Counted from the stretch's first letter, positions 1-5,908 are shown. The stretch: 6,771 nt of DNA from Elusimicrobiota bacterium (GCA_022709485.1 JAKLIS010000072.1:1-6771), one strand, 5' to 3'. Numbers and translations: made by a program. Notes: generated from the sequence alone by a model not told the origin.

Positions 1-93
1 GAGCAAAAAATTCTCGGCATGACGAAGGGGTTTCGTCGCCCTGAGACGTCTCTGCTCAGGGCCGCGGTAAGGGCCATAGACGAGATTCCCTAA
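1..93 (+). CDS. Possible C-terminal tail of an upstream gene (partial)
   Basis: Frame 1 is open from the first base to a TAA at 91-93 and gives 30 residues ending in RAAVRAIDEIP. The third codon positions are mostly G or C, like the response regulator downstream, which is the only support for coding. I do not recognise the protein family from so short a tail. The opposite strand is also open over part of this stretch and two hairpins lie inside it (21-37 and 39-61), so a structured non-coding segment is a real alternative. Confidence 0.3.
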   Translation, partial: EQKILGMTKGFRRPETSLLRAAVRAIDEIP

Positions 94-123
94 ATGAGTT
101 TTTCGGGGCCATGGAATTTATTG

Positions 124-153
124 TTGACATTCGTCGACGGAAAATTGTATTTT
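124..153 (+). promoter_or_regulatory. Candidate sigma70-type promoter for the response regulator
   Basis: A perfect TTGACA -35 box is at 124-129. A weaker -10 candidate, TATTTT (4 of 6 consensus bases), is at 148-153, 18 bp away. Transcription would start near 160 and give a leader of about 135 nt before the ATG at 296. It is the best plus-strand promoter match seen upstream of that gene. The -10 box is imperfect and sits between two copies of a direct repeat, so an activator may be needed. Confidence 0.4.
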
Positions 154-166
154 CTCGACGGTAAAA
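134..166 (+). repeat. Direct repeat TCGACGG(T)AAAA, possible response-regulator operator
   Basis: TCGACGGAAAA at 134-144 recurs as TCGACGGTAAAA at 155-166. The start-to-start distance is 21 bp, so both copies face the same side of the helix. They bracket the -10 candidate of the promoter in front of an OmpR-family gene. Members of that family usually bind tandem direct repeats as head-to-tail dimers, so autoregulation is a reasonable inference. The position over the core promoter would suit repression better than activation. Confidence 0.35.
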
Positions 167-251
167 AACAAAATAGCCATTTCCCTCCATTTGCGTCGCA
201 TGTTATTGTAGCCTTAAGTCAATCCTAACCCTTGACCGTTGGAAGAAACGG

Positions 252-286
252 TCCCGTTTGACAATCTAAAAATTGTCAAAACGGGA
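252..286 (+). promoter_or_regulatory. Leader hairpin that occludes the response-regulator ribosome binding site
   Basis: TCCCGTTTGACAAT (252-265) pairs with 272-286 to form a 14-bp stem with a single bulged A (278) and a 6-nt loop (266-271). The 3' arm ends in GGGA, the first half of the Shine-Dalgarno sequence GGGAGGTG at 283-290, so in folded mRNA the ribosome site is partly buried. No run of T follows, so it is not an intrinsic terminator. It could be a translational switch opened by a ligand, temperature, an RNA or upstream translation. As DNA it could instead be an operator. Confidence 0.55.
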
Positions 287-290
287 GGTG
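283..290 (+). promoter_or_regulatory. Shine-Dalgarno that fixes the response-regulator start
   Basis: GGGAGGTG lies 5 nt before the ATG at 296 and is a near-ideal ribosome site. It favours that ATG over the in-frame TTG at 239, which would add 19 residues not typical of a receiver domain and would place the hairpin inside the coding sequence. Confidence 0.75.
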
Positions 291-295
291 AAATC

Positions 296-979
296 ATGAA
301 TCAACGCATTTTTATCGTGGACGATGAACCGGACATGGTCCGAATCGCCGCGGACCTTCTTGAAGAAGAAGGTTATCACGTCACCGCTTCGACTCATCCC
401 GAAGAGGCCATCAAAAAAATCCGGACGAACCCCCCGGATTTAATTCTCTTGGACATTCGCATGCCCGATAAAGATGGGCTGGAGGTCTGCCGGGAATTAA
501 AATCCGATCCCCAAACCAATTCCGTTCCCATTATTATGATCTCGGTGAAAGCCGAGGAAGCCGATGTGGTGCTGGGGCTGGAGTTGGGGGCCGAAGATTA
601 TATTCCGAAACCTTATCGCCGGCGGGAGCTCTTAGCGCGGGTGAAGACCGCGCTAAGGCGCGCCGATCCCAACCAAAAAGTGGAAAGGCTTCAGGTGGGG
701 CCTTTTACCCTGGATTTTGGGTCTTATCAAGCCTTCATCAATAAAAAGGAACTGAGCCTCACGCCCAAAGAATTTGAGCTCTTGAGCTTTTTCTTAAAGC
801 GCGAAGGCCGGGTTCTCACCCGCGCCATGATTTCTGAAAGCGTGTGGGGGGTGGAATATACGGGGAGCACCCGGACCATAGACGTCCACGTGGACATGCT
901 CCGCCGAAAGCTGGGGAAGTGGGGGGACGCCATCGTGGGACTCAAAGGGGTGGGCTACCGCTTCGAAGTGCCGGATTGA
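296..979 (+). CDS. OmpR/PhoB-family two-component response regulator
   Basis: This is a 227-residue cytoplasmic DNA-binding response regulator. The receiver domain (about 1-122) shows the acidic pair D9/D10, the phosphoacceptor D53 in LLDIRMPDKDG, the switch serine S83 and the invariant K105 in the IPKPY motif. A winged-helix effector domain follows (about 129-225), with the family signatures SLTPKEFELLSFFL, TRTIDVHVDMLRRKL and GVGYRFE. Length and domain order are normal for the family and all phosphorylation residues are present. The ATG at 296 is chosen because of the strong GGGAGGTG site and because the receiver starts directly after it. No kinase is co-transcribed; the nearest kinase (1368-2930) is on the other strand, beyond an antitoxin-like gene, so partnership is possible but unproven. 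A hairpin over the ribosome site and a direct repeat at the promoter suggest tight control. Confidence 0.95.
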   Translation: MNQRIFIVDDEPDMVRIAADLLEEEGYHVTASTHPEEAIKKIRTNPPDLILLDIRMPDKDGLEVCRELKSDPQTNSVPIIMISVKAEEADVVLGLELGAEDYIPKPYRRRELLARVKTALRRADPNQKVERLQVGPFTLDFGSYQAFINKKELSLTPKEFELLSFFLKREGRVLTRAMISESVWGVEYTGSTRTIDVHVDMLRRKLGKWGDAIVGLKGVGYRFEVPD

Positions 980-1011
980 TTCTTTTTGATTCAAATACCC
1001 CTTAAAAAATA

Positions 1012-1042
1012 GTGGCAATGGATCCCCAAGGTTAATTATACT
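1012..1042 (+). promoter_or_regulatory. Candidate promoter of the AbrB-like gene
   Basis: TATACT at 1037-1042 matches the -10 consensus at 5 of 6 bases. The -35 region is poor: GTGGCA at 1012-1017 matches 4 of 6 but at a long 19-bp spacing. A start near 1049 would lie inside the palindrome at 1046-1060 and give a leader of under 30 nt. I see no intrinsic terminator between the response regulator and this gene, so read-through is also possible. Confidence 0.4.
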
Positions 1043-1045
1043 GTG

Positions 1046-1060
1046 GTAAGATAATCTTAC
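1046..1060. promoter_or_regulatory. Perfect palindrome, probable autoregulatory operator
   Basis: GTAAGAT-A-ATCTTAC is a perfect inverted repeat with 7-bp arms around a single central base. It lies just downstream of the TATACT box and overlaps the expected transcription start of the AbrB-like gene. Antitoxins of this fold commonly repress their own operon by binding such sites. The assignment rests on symmetry and position. Confidence 0.5.
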
Positions 1061-1075
1061 TTAAGGAAATGACCC

Positions 1076-1345
1076 ATGAACACCGTCAATATTACAAGCG
1101 TCTCATCCAAAGGACAAATCGTTATTCCTGCCGATATCCGGGAGCAGATTGGGCTCTCTTCAGGGATGAAACTCGCCGTATTTACTGACGGGATGAATCT
1201 TTTGCTCAAGCCCATCAAAGCGCCCAAAATGGAAATTTTTGAAAACCTCATAAAAACCAGCCGCCAATTCGCCAGAAAAATTGCCTTGAAAAAAACGGAC
1301 CCCTCCAAATCCATCAAGAAAGTCCGTCATGAAAGTCGTTCTTGA
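1076..1345 (+). CDS. AbrB/MazE-like (SpoVT-AbrB domain) antitoxin-type regulator
   Basis: This 89-residue protein has an N-terminal swapped-hairpin DNA-binding domain. The stretch VSSKGQIVIPADIREQIGL (about 9-27) is the hallmark of the SpoVT/AbrB fold, continued by the GMKLAVF...LLLKPI strands to about residue 47. The remaining 40 residues are basic and helical in character, as in antitoxins whose tail wraps a partner toxin. An AAGGA ribosome site sits 8 nt before the ATG, and a palindromic operator candidate lies at 1046-1060. Family knowledge: most such short proteins are antitoxins paired with a PIN or MazF toxin encoded directly downstream. Here no intact toxin follows; only a 15-codon overlapping frame at 1329 resembles a PIN toxin start. 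The gene may thus be an orphan antitoxin or a stand-alone regulator. Its end is only 22 bp from the convergent kinase gene. Confidence 0.88.
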   Translation: MNTVNITSVSSKGQIVIPADIREQIGLSSGMKLAVFTDGMNLLLKPIKAPKMEIFENLIKTSRQFARKIALKKTDPSKSIKKVRHESRS

Positions 1346-1376
1346 ATCATTCCCAGGCCGGATCTCTCTAATTTAA
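1329..1376 (+). pseudogene. Possible vestige of a PIN-domain toxin start
   Basis: An ATG at 1329 overlaps the last 17 bases of the AbrB-like gene in another frame and opens MKVVLESF before stopping after 15 codons. Many PIN toxins paired with AbrB-type antitoxins begin MKVVLDTN and overlap the antitoxin end in just this way. The match covers only about six residues, and the supposed catalytic aspartate position reads E. The sequence then shows no PIN likeness and runs into the 3' end of the opposite-strand kinase gene. Chance resemblance remains quite possible. Confidence 0.3.
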
Positions 1377-2930
1377 AGGAATGGTGAAGGTCATTTTGGT
1401 TCCAAATCCTTCGCCTTTGGATTCAGCCCAAATCCTACCCCCGTGGGCTTCCACCCACATTTTCGCGATAGTTAATCCGATCCCCGATCCTTTGGCGCTT
1501 CTGCCTTGTTTTCCTTGAAAGAACCGGTTAAAGACATGGGGAAGGTCTTCCGATGGAATGCCAATACCTGAGTCCTGGATAGATACAATCAAATTTTTGG
1601 AATCTGATTCCACCGAGATTCGAATTTCGCCCTCCTTTGTGAATTTAATGGCATTCGACAAAAGATTCGAGAGAACCTGCCTCAATTTTTCTTTGTCCGC
1701 TTTAATAATCATGGGATTATCGGAGAGGACGGCCTGCATTTTTATTTTTCTTGCCCCGGCTTGTTGGCGGGTGGCGTGAACGACGTCATTTACCAGTTCA
1801 TTAAAACCCAAAGCCGCAATCTCCATGGCCGGCATCTTTCCTTCCGCTTGAAAAACAACTAACAGAGAATTGACATAATTCCGCAGGCGGTCGACATTGG
1901 CGTTTACCATTTGGAAGTATTCGCTCTTTTTTCCTTCATTGGCCAATATCCGGGGTTCGGAAAGCATTTCCATGGCTCCTTCAATGGTGGCCAACGGCCC
2001 TTTTAATTCATGGGTAATCCCCGCCATCATGTGCTCTTGAAAAAATACATTTTGGCGGATAAAAAAGGCATAAAGAAAAGGACCCAAAGACAGAATTGAA
2101 CTGACAATAAATACTTCCAAAACAATGAGAGAAGTGGCTAGAGGGGGAAATTGGGCCAATTTTAAATGGATGAGAAATAAAAATGGGACGGAGGCGCCTA
2201 TTAGAATGAAATAAATCACCAAAACAAGTAAGGCGCGGCGGATAAAAATTCGAATATCCATAAGGTGAAACCGCAGCATCGCGTAGGCAACAATAAAGAC
2301 GAACGCCACAATTCCCAGGGAACCATAAGGGTTTAAAGGGTAAATCCACGAATGGTAAGGAACCCAGAAATTCATTGCGCCGCCAAAATAACCGATGATC
2401 GATCCCGTAAGCACATATTGAAGTTGAAGTTTTTTGAGTCCCGAAGAGTTTCTAAGAGCTTTTATCAAAAATACCGTTGCCCAAATGACAACCACCATGA
2501 AGCCCAGAATAAACCAAGGATAAGCGGGGCCTGCTTGGATCATTAATTCGAATCCGTATTTAGGTATAGCACCGGATACCAACCACCCACCCAAGTTCGC
2601 AATAATCGACCCCAAGGGATAAAGATAAAGGGCGAAAAACCATTTCGGAATAATCGTTTGAGTTTGAAAATAAAGATAGTGAAAATAAAAAACTGGAATG
2701 AAAGGGACAGGATTTTGGGACAGGGCGCAATAAAAAGTGGCGGCTTTGCTTGAAGAAGCAAGGAACATAAGACAGATACCCAAAGCCCAAGCGGAAATAG
2801 AAAAAGTGAAGAGGGAAAATGTGATGTTTGTTTTTTTCTTAAATCCCTGATTTAAACAAAGGACTAGAATTCCTATAAAGGAGGTTGCGGCACATACAAG
2901 CGCCAGAACCCAAAAATATTCATGTTTCAT
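1368..2930 (-). CDS. Membrane histidine kinase with N-terminal 7TM-type sensor
   Basis: This 520-residue inner-membrane sensor kinase carries about nine hydrophobic segments in residues 1-292. The motif SSGLKKLQLQY at 162-172 and the YAMLRFHLMDIRIFIRR stretch (216-232) are typical of 7TM histidine-kinase sensors. The dimerisation/phosphoacceptor domain follows at once, with H307 in HELKGPL (a glycine where serine or threonine is usual). The ATPase domain has its N-box at N426, the G1 box DSGIGIP (453-459), the F-box FNRFF (467-471) and the G2 box GSGIGL (481-486). All catalytic motifs are intact. There is no PAS, HAMP or GAF domain between membrane and kinase. The sensor part is paralogous to the protein at 4475-5908. 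The ATG at 2930 has only a weak GGGA site 8 nt upstream. Two minus-strand terminators lie before it, so it is probably transcribed separately from the FadL gene. It converges on the AbrB-like gene with no terminator seen between them. Confidence 0.93.
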   Translation of the reverse strand: MKHEYFWVLALVCAATSFIGILVLCLNQGFKKKTNITFSLFTFSISAWALGICLMFLASSSKAATFYCALSQNPVPFIPVFYFHYLYFQTQTIIPKWFFALYLYPLGSIIANLGGWLVSGAIPKYGFELMIQAGPAYPWFILGFMVVVIWATVFLIKALRNSSGLKKLQLQYVLTGSIIGYFGGAMNFWVPYHSWIYPLNPYGSLGIVAFVFIVAYAMLRFHLMDIRIFIRRALLVLVIYFILIGASVPFLFLIHLKLAQFPPLATSLIVLEVFIVSSILSLGPFLYAFFIRQNVFFQEHMMAGITHELKGPLATIEGAMEMLSEPRILANEGKKSEYFQMVNANVDRLRNYVNSLLVVFQAEGKMPAMEIAALGFNELVNDVVHATRQQAGARKIKMQAVLSDNPMIIKADKEKLRQVLSNLLSNAIKFTKEGEIRISVESDSKNLIVSIQDSGIGIPSEDLPHVFNRFFQGKQGRSAKGSGIGLTIAKMWVEAHGGRIWAESKGEGFGTKMTFTIPLN

Positions 2931-2960
2931 TATTCAAATCCCATTTCAATTTTCAATTTC

Positions 2961-2981
2961 AAAAACGGCCTCACCAGGCCG
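2961..2981 (-). terminator. Second intrinsic terminator, just upstream of the kinase gene
   Basis: On the minus strand CGGCCT-GGTG-AGGCCG forms a 6-bp GC-rich stem with a 4-nt loop, followed directly by TTTTT (2965-2961). It lies only 30 nt before the kinase ATG and about 50 nt past the T-tract of the larger FadL terminator. It may be a backup terminator, or an attenuator in the kinase leader if the kinase promoter lies further upstream. Confidence 0.6.
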
Positions 2982-2983
2982 CT

Positions 2984-3012
2984 ATTCTATATCTTCGGGG
3001 CTTAAATTTAAT
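2984..3012 (-). promoter_or_regulatory. Weak promoter candidate for the kinase gene
   Basis: The minus strand carries TAGAAT (5 of 6 to the -10 consensus) at 2989-2984, but its -35 region (ATTAAA at 3012-3007, 17-bp spacing) is poor. Transcription would begin near 2977, inside the small terminator stem, so this RNA could not form that hairpin. A short inverted repeat AATTG/CAATT (3010-3023) overlaps the -35 area and could be an operator. Support is slight. Confidence 0.22.
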
Positions 3013-3029
3013 TGAGAGCAATTCGTGGG

Positions 3030-3071
3030 AAAAAACCGGGGGCCTGGATTGTTTTCCAATCCAGGCCCCCG
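3030..3071 (-). terminator. Strong intrinsic terminator of the FadL-family gene
   Basis: A 15-bp perfect stem (3037-3051 with 3057-3071) containing GGGGGCC/GGCCCCC closes a 5-nt loop. On the minus strand it is followed by GG and TTTTTT (3035-3030). It begins about 40 nt after the FadL stop codon and is the clearest terminator in the window. The plus strand lacks a T-tract after the stem, so it acts in one direction. Confidence 0.92.
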
Positions 3072-3110
3072 AAGTTTAGAGCAGTCGAAAATAGGCTTTG
3101 TTGCTTTTTC

Positions 3111-4454
3111 TTATCCCTTGTTGCCGAAGGTATAGCGAAGGTTCACGCCGTAAAAACCTCCGTCAGATTGATATTTTCCATCGATAGGAGCGCCAATTGC
3201 ATCCCCTTGAGTATTGCTGATTCTCCGTTTATAGGTTTTGAACAACTGGGCCGCCACGTCCACCGCGAGATCGTCGGTGATGTTATACCCGGCGCCCAAC
3301 GAAAGGATATGGACGGTGATATCGGGTAGTCCCGGTTCAAATGTGGTTTCCGGCACCGCTTGATTCAGATAGGAATACCCTCCCCGAAGCGCCCATTTTT
3401 TATTGAGGATATATTCCGTTCCAATCCCAAAACTCCAGGCATCATGCCAATCTTTTAGGGTGGGGTTATCCGCGTTCAACACCGCTTGGCGGACGGGGTC
3501 GGGATCGTCAAACTTGACGTTTTGATCCCGGCTCACGCTCCATTCTTGCCATTCGGCATCGGCTTCAATGACCCATTTTTCTGTGGGTTTGAAGGCGTAA
3601 CCAAACATCAACTGATTGGGAACGTAAACAGTGGCCTCGGCGCCGGTGGTATATTTAGGGCCGCCGAACACGGTGGTGGCCGCGGTGCCATTAATGTTAT
3701 TGAATTCCAATTCTCCCTCCACTTCCACGGCGGCTCCTCGTCGGAAAGTGATTCCAAAAAGGTGTTTTTCCATCAATTTATAGGCCAAGCCGATATCCCA
3801 CCCGAGGGCAGCTCCATCTCCGGTGAGTTTTTGTTGCGTTTCTTGTTCAGTCCCTGTCGCACTCCCAGTTATAATGCTTTCATTTAGAACGACGCCACTG
3901 ATCTGCTTTTTCATGGTGACGTCTTTCACCCAGTAATAATCCACACCGCCCCCGACTGAGAGGGAGTCGTTGATTTGGTATCCCACAGACGGATTGATGT
4001 TAAAAACAGCCAAGTTGGTTTCCGTGGCCAGGTATTTGAGCGGGCTGGATTTGGTCCAATTGGTGGCCAGGCCCCAAGGCACGTTGATGCCCAGCCCAAA
4101 TCCCCATTTTTCCTGGTTTAATTTGGAGGAAATATGGAAGTTCGGCGTGACAGCTAGGTTATTGTCGGCTTCATCGGTAACCCCGTTGAAACCTTCGTAT
4201 TTCGTGTTGATGTCTTGAAAGGCCACGCCAACGGATAGATTGTTTGCCGGAACCATTGGAAGACGGGCGGCGTTGAAAGTGACGGCGGTGGCGTCATCGA
4301 CGGACGCGACCATTGTGTTGGCCCGACCCATGGCTCTGGCGCTTGGAACTTGGTTGGCATACGACCCTGAGTTGACAGCCCAGGCTGAACTGGCCATAAG
4401 ACTTGCCGTGAAAACCCCCAGGAGAGCGGTTAGGAATGATTTTTTGAACCCCAT
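3111..4454 (-). CDS. OmpP1/FadL/TodX-family outer-membrane transport protein
   Basis: This 447-residue precursor belongs to the beta-barrels that carry long-chain fatty acids or other hydrophobic molecules across the outer membrane. A signal peptide is plain: MGFKK, a hydrophobic core, then SSAWA with cleavage expected after A26. The mature N-terminus has the family plug pattern SARAMGRANTMVASVDDATAVTFNAA (38-63), where the more usual NPAG reads NAAR. Alternating barrel strands follow, including WGFGLGINVPWGLATNW (117-133), the conserved NLAVFNINPSVGYQINDSLSVGGGVDYYW (147-175) and a final YGVNLRYTF. The chain ends in GNKG rather than a terminal phenylalanine. Length is normal. A strong GGAGG site (4468-4464) lies 9 nt before the ATG. 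The gene follows the kinase-less sensor by 20 bp with a hairpin at the junction, and ends at a strong terminator, so it is probably the last gene of that operon. The substrate cannot be read from sequence. Confidence 0.92.
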   Translation of the reverse strand: MGFKKSFLTALLGVFTASLMASSAWAVNSGSYANQVPSARAMGRANTMVASVDDATAVTFNAARLPMVPANNLSVGVAFQDINTKYEGFNGVTDEADNNLAVTPNFHISSKLNQEKWGFGLGINVPWGLATNWTKSSPLKYLATETNLAVFNINPSVGYQINDSLSVGGGVDYYWVKDVTMKKQISGVVLNESIITGSATGTEQETQQKLTGDGAALGWDIGLAYKLMEKHLFGITFRRGAAVEVEGELEFNNINGTAATTVFGGPKYTTGAEATVYVPNQLMFGYAFKPTEKWVIEADAEWQEWSVSRDQNVKFDDPDPVRQAVLNADNPTLKDWHDAWSFGIGTEYILNKKWALRGGYSYLNQAVPETTFEPGLPDITVHILSLGAGYNITDDLAVDVAAQLFKTYKRRISNTQGDAIGAPIDGKYQSDGGFYGVNLRYTFGNKG

Positions 4455-4474
4455 TTGTTATTTCCTCCTCATAT

Positions 4475-5908
4475 TCAAGCCGTTGCCGGCTTGTTGTGTG
4501 GCGAATAAATCAGATGATTAATTTGTTCCGATATCAATTTTCCCACGTGGGAAAGAAACTTTTTGTCCTCCCGGTTATAGAGCGCCCCGGATTTTTTCGG
4601 CCCCAGAACAATAAAGCCCATGAGTTGCTCGCCAATGGTGATGGGCACACACGCGGCCGCGCCCAGCTTTTTCATGGTCCGGAGGATTTTGTTGAACGTG
4701 GCGCGCTCCCCAGCGGATGACCGGGTACCATACATATCTACCTCATCATCCAAAACAATTCCATAGTGAAATAATCTTCGTTCCGATTCCAGCGTTCGTA
4801 TCAAAAAGTCCGAATGGAAAAGATTCACATCCTCGCCCTGAACCCCAATTTTTTCAAAAGTTTCCCGAGGATAAGGTTTGAATTGGGAACTTGTTGCATC
4901 CCAAAGGACCACCCCCGCGTGATCAACCTTCCAAATCTCCTTAATTTTCTGGGTCATCTGATCTGCCAAGGTTTCAACTTTTTCAGAGCTTCTGAGTATC
5001 CGCGAGATGTCTTCTAGGATGGCCCTAAAATCGGGACTCTGGAACACGTATTGATCCACAAAATAAATAATTTTTCTTTTTAAAGGGTCATAAACCATTA
5101 AAAGTGCAAAACATCCAATCCAGTAAGGCAAGCCGGGAATACCGCTTTTAAAAAGGCCACTCGTTGAATAAATGACGAGAAAAAAGAATGCACCTGATAT
5201 CACAGCGACAACCCCATACGCCAGGCCCCATCTTATTAGCAAGTCAAACTCCATTAACTTGAATCTAAGGATTGCATAACCCAAAATAAGAGCAAATAGA
5301 GCTACTAGGAAATCGTGAGGGAAAGGTTCCTGTTGGGAATAAGCCGTGATGAAATGGATACCTCCTCCAATATAGGCAAAGATAAAACCGGCAAAGAAAT
5401 ACTTTATTTGATTTCGTTTAAGGCCGCTTGATTGTGAATACTCCCTGATCAATTCATAAAAAGCTATTCCACAAATAATCCCGAAGTAAGCAACAAAACC
5501 AGGATACAATGGCCCGGGAAGAACAAACCGGGCGCCTCCATTCTCGCCAATTCCTTCTATAAAGGATTTGTTAAAAGAGAGGAAAGAAAAAACAATGCCG
5601 ATAATAAAACAAATTAATAAAGCCCCTTTTTTTTCGAACTTTTGAGGGTGAAGAATTGAGAGAGTCAAAAATAAAAAGGAGAAAGGGACTTGAGCCGCCG
5701 CAAAATAAATAAATTGAGTTATTTGGAGTTGAATTTGCGGGTTGTGAGAAAGGCTGGTTAAAAAAGGAAAAAGGGTCCAAATTGAAATTAAAAAGGTAAT
5801 TCCAGCTAAGGCATAATGGGATTTGGTTTTTCTGGAGTAGATTGAAATAGAACAGACAACAATATTTAGGAGACTCGCAAATATAGATGAAATTGAATAA
5901 ATGCTCAT
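4475..5908 (-). CDS. 7TM-GAF membrane sensor protein lacking a kinase domain
   Basis: The 477-residue protein has about nine hydrophobic segments in residues 1-275 and a soluble GAF-type domain at about 308-463. Its membrane part aligns by eye with the histidine kinase at 1368-2930: GPLYPGF with GPAYPWF, SSGLKRNQIKY (160-170) with SSGLKKLQLQY at nearly identical positions, an IGGGIHF/FGGAMNF match, and YAILRFKLMEFDLLIRWGL with YAMLRFHLMDIRIFIRRAL. After the GAF helix EDKKFLSHVGKLISEQINHLIY the chain stops. There is no phosphoacceptor histidine or ATPase domain, whereas PrsK-like kinases continue here. The ATG at 5908 overlaps the stop of the upstream reductase as TGATG, which points to coupled translation. 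An in-frame TTG at 5923, with AAGG 5 nt upstream, is an alternative that adds five residues. It probably senses a membrane or hydrophobic signal and passes it to a partner. The role is inferred; an undetected remnant kinase is not present within 20 bp downstream. Confidence 0.85.
   Translation of the reverse strand: MSIYSISSIFASLLNIVVCSISIYSRKTKSHYALAGITFLISIWTLFPFLTSLSHNPQIQLQITQFIYFAAAQVPFSFLFLTLSILHPQKFEKKGALLICFIIGIVFSFLSFNKSFIEGIGENGGARFVLPGPLYPGFVAYFGIICGIAFYELIREYSQSSGLKRNQIKYFFAGFIFAYIGGGIHFITAYSQQEPFPHDFLVALFALILGYAILRFKLMEFDLLIRWGLAYGVVAVISGAFFFLVIYSTSGLFKSGIPGLPYWIGCFALLMVYDPLKRKIIYFVDQYVFQSPDFRAILEDISRILRSSEKVETLADQMTQKIKEIWKVDHAGVVLWDATSSQFKPYPRETFEKIGVQGEDVNLFHSDFLIRTLESERRLFHYGIVLDDEVDMYGTRSSAGERATFNKILRTMKKLGAAACVPITIGEQLMGFIVLGPKKSGALYNREDKKFLSHVGKLISEQINHLIYSPHNKPATA
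4476..4493 (-). promoter_or_regulatory. Intercistronic hairpin with GNRA loop before the FadL ribosome site
   Basis: In the minus-strand mRNA CAAGCCG and CGGCTTG pair (7 bp) around a GCAA tetraloop. The stem spans the last codons and stop of the sensor gene and ends 7 nt before the strong GGAGG of the FadL gene. No T-run follows, so it is not a terminator. It may protect or delimit the FadL part of the message, which would allow a highly expressed porin downstream of a low-level sensor. Confidence 0.5.

Noticed and set aside
94..228. 44-codon ATG frame following the TAA at 91-93, encoding a VDGK...LDGK repeat
   Set aside because: There is no convincing ribosome site, it overlaps the promoter and direct repeat, and the VDGK/LDGK pattern comes from that DNA repeat. 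The sequence is A/T-rich and not gene-like.
239..295. TTG at 239 as start of the response regulator
   Set aside because: It would add 19 residues outside the receiver fold; the ATG at 296 has a near-perfect ribosome site and fits the family start.
976..992. TTGATTC direct repeat after the response-regulator stop, considered as a terminator
   Set aside because: It is a direct repeat, not an inverted one, so it cannot form a hairpin; no terminator is seen there.
2008..2349. 113-codon minus-strand frame inside the kinase gene
   Set aside because: It is out of frame with the intact kinase, rich in Cys, Pro and Ser, with no domain; a chance frame.
2941..2965. Repeated TTTCAATTTTCAATTTC tract before the kinase
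   Set aside because: A simple A/T-rich direct repeat with no array structure; too short to call a CRISPR or a binding-site cluster.
3486..3887. 133-codon plus-strand frame inside the FadL gene
   Set aside because: It is a shadow of a gene with a clear signal peptide and barrel pattern; no ribosome site or recognisable domain.
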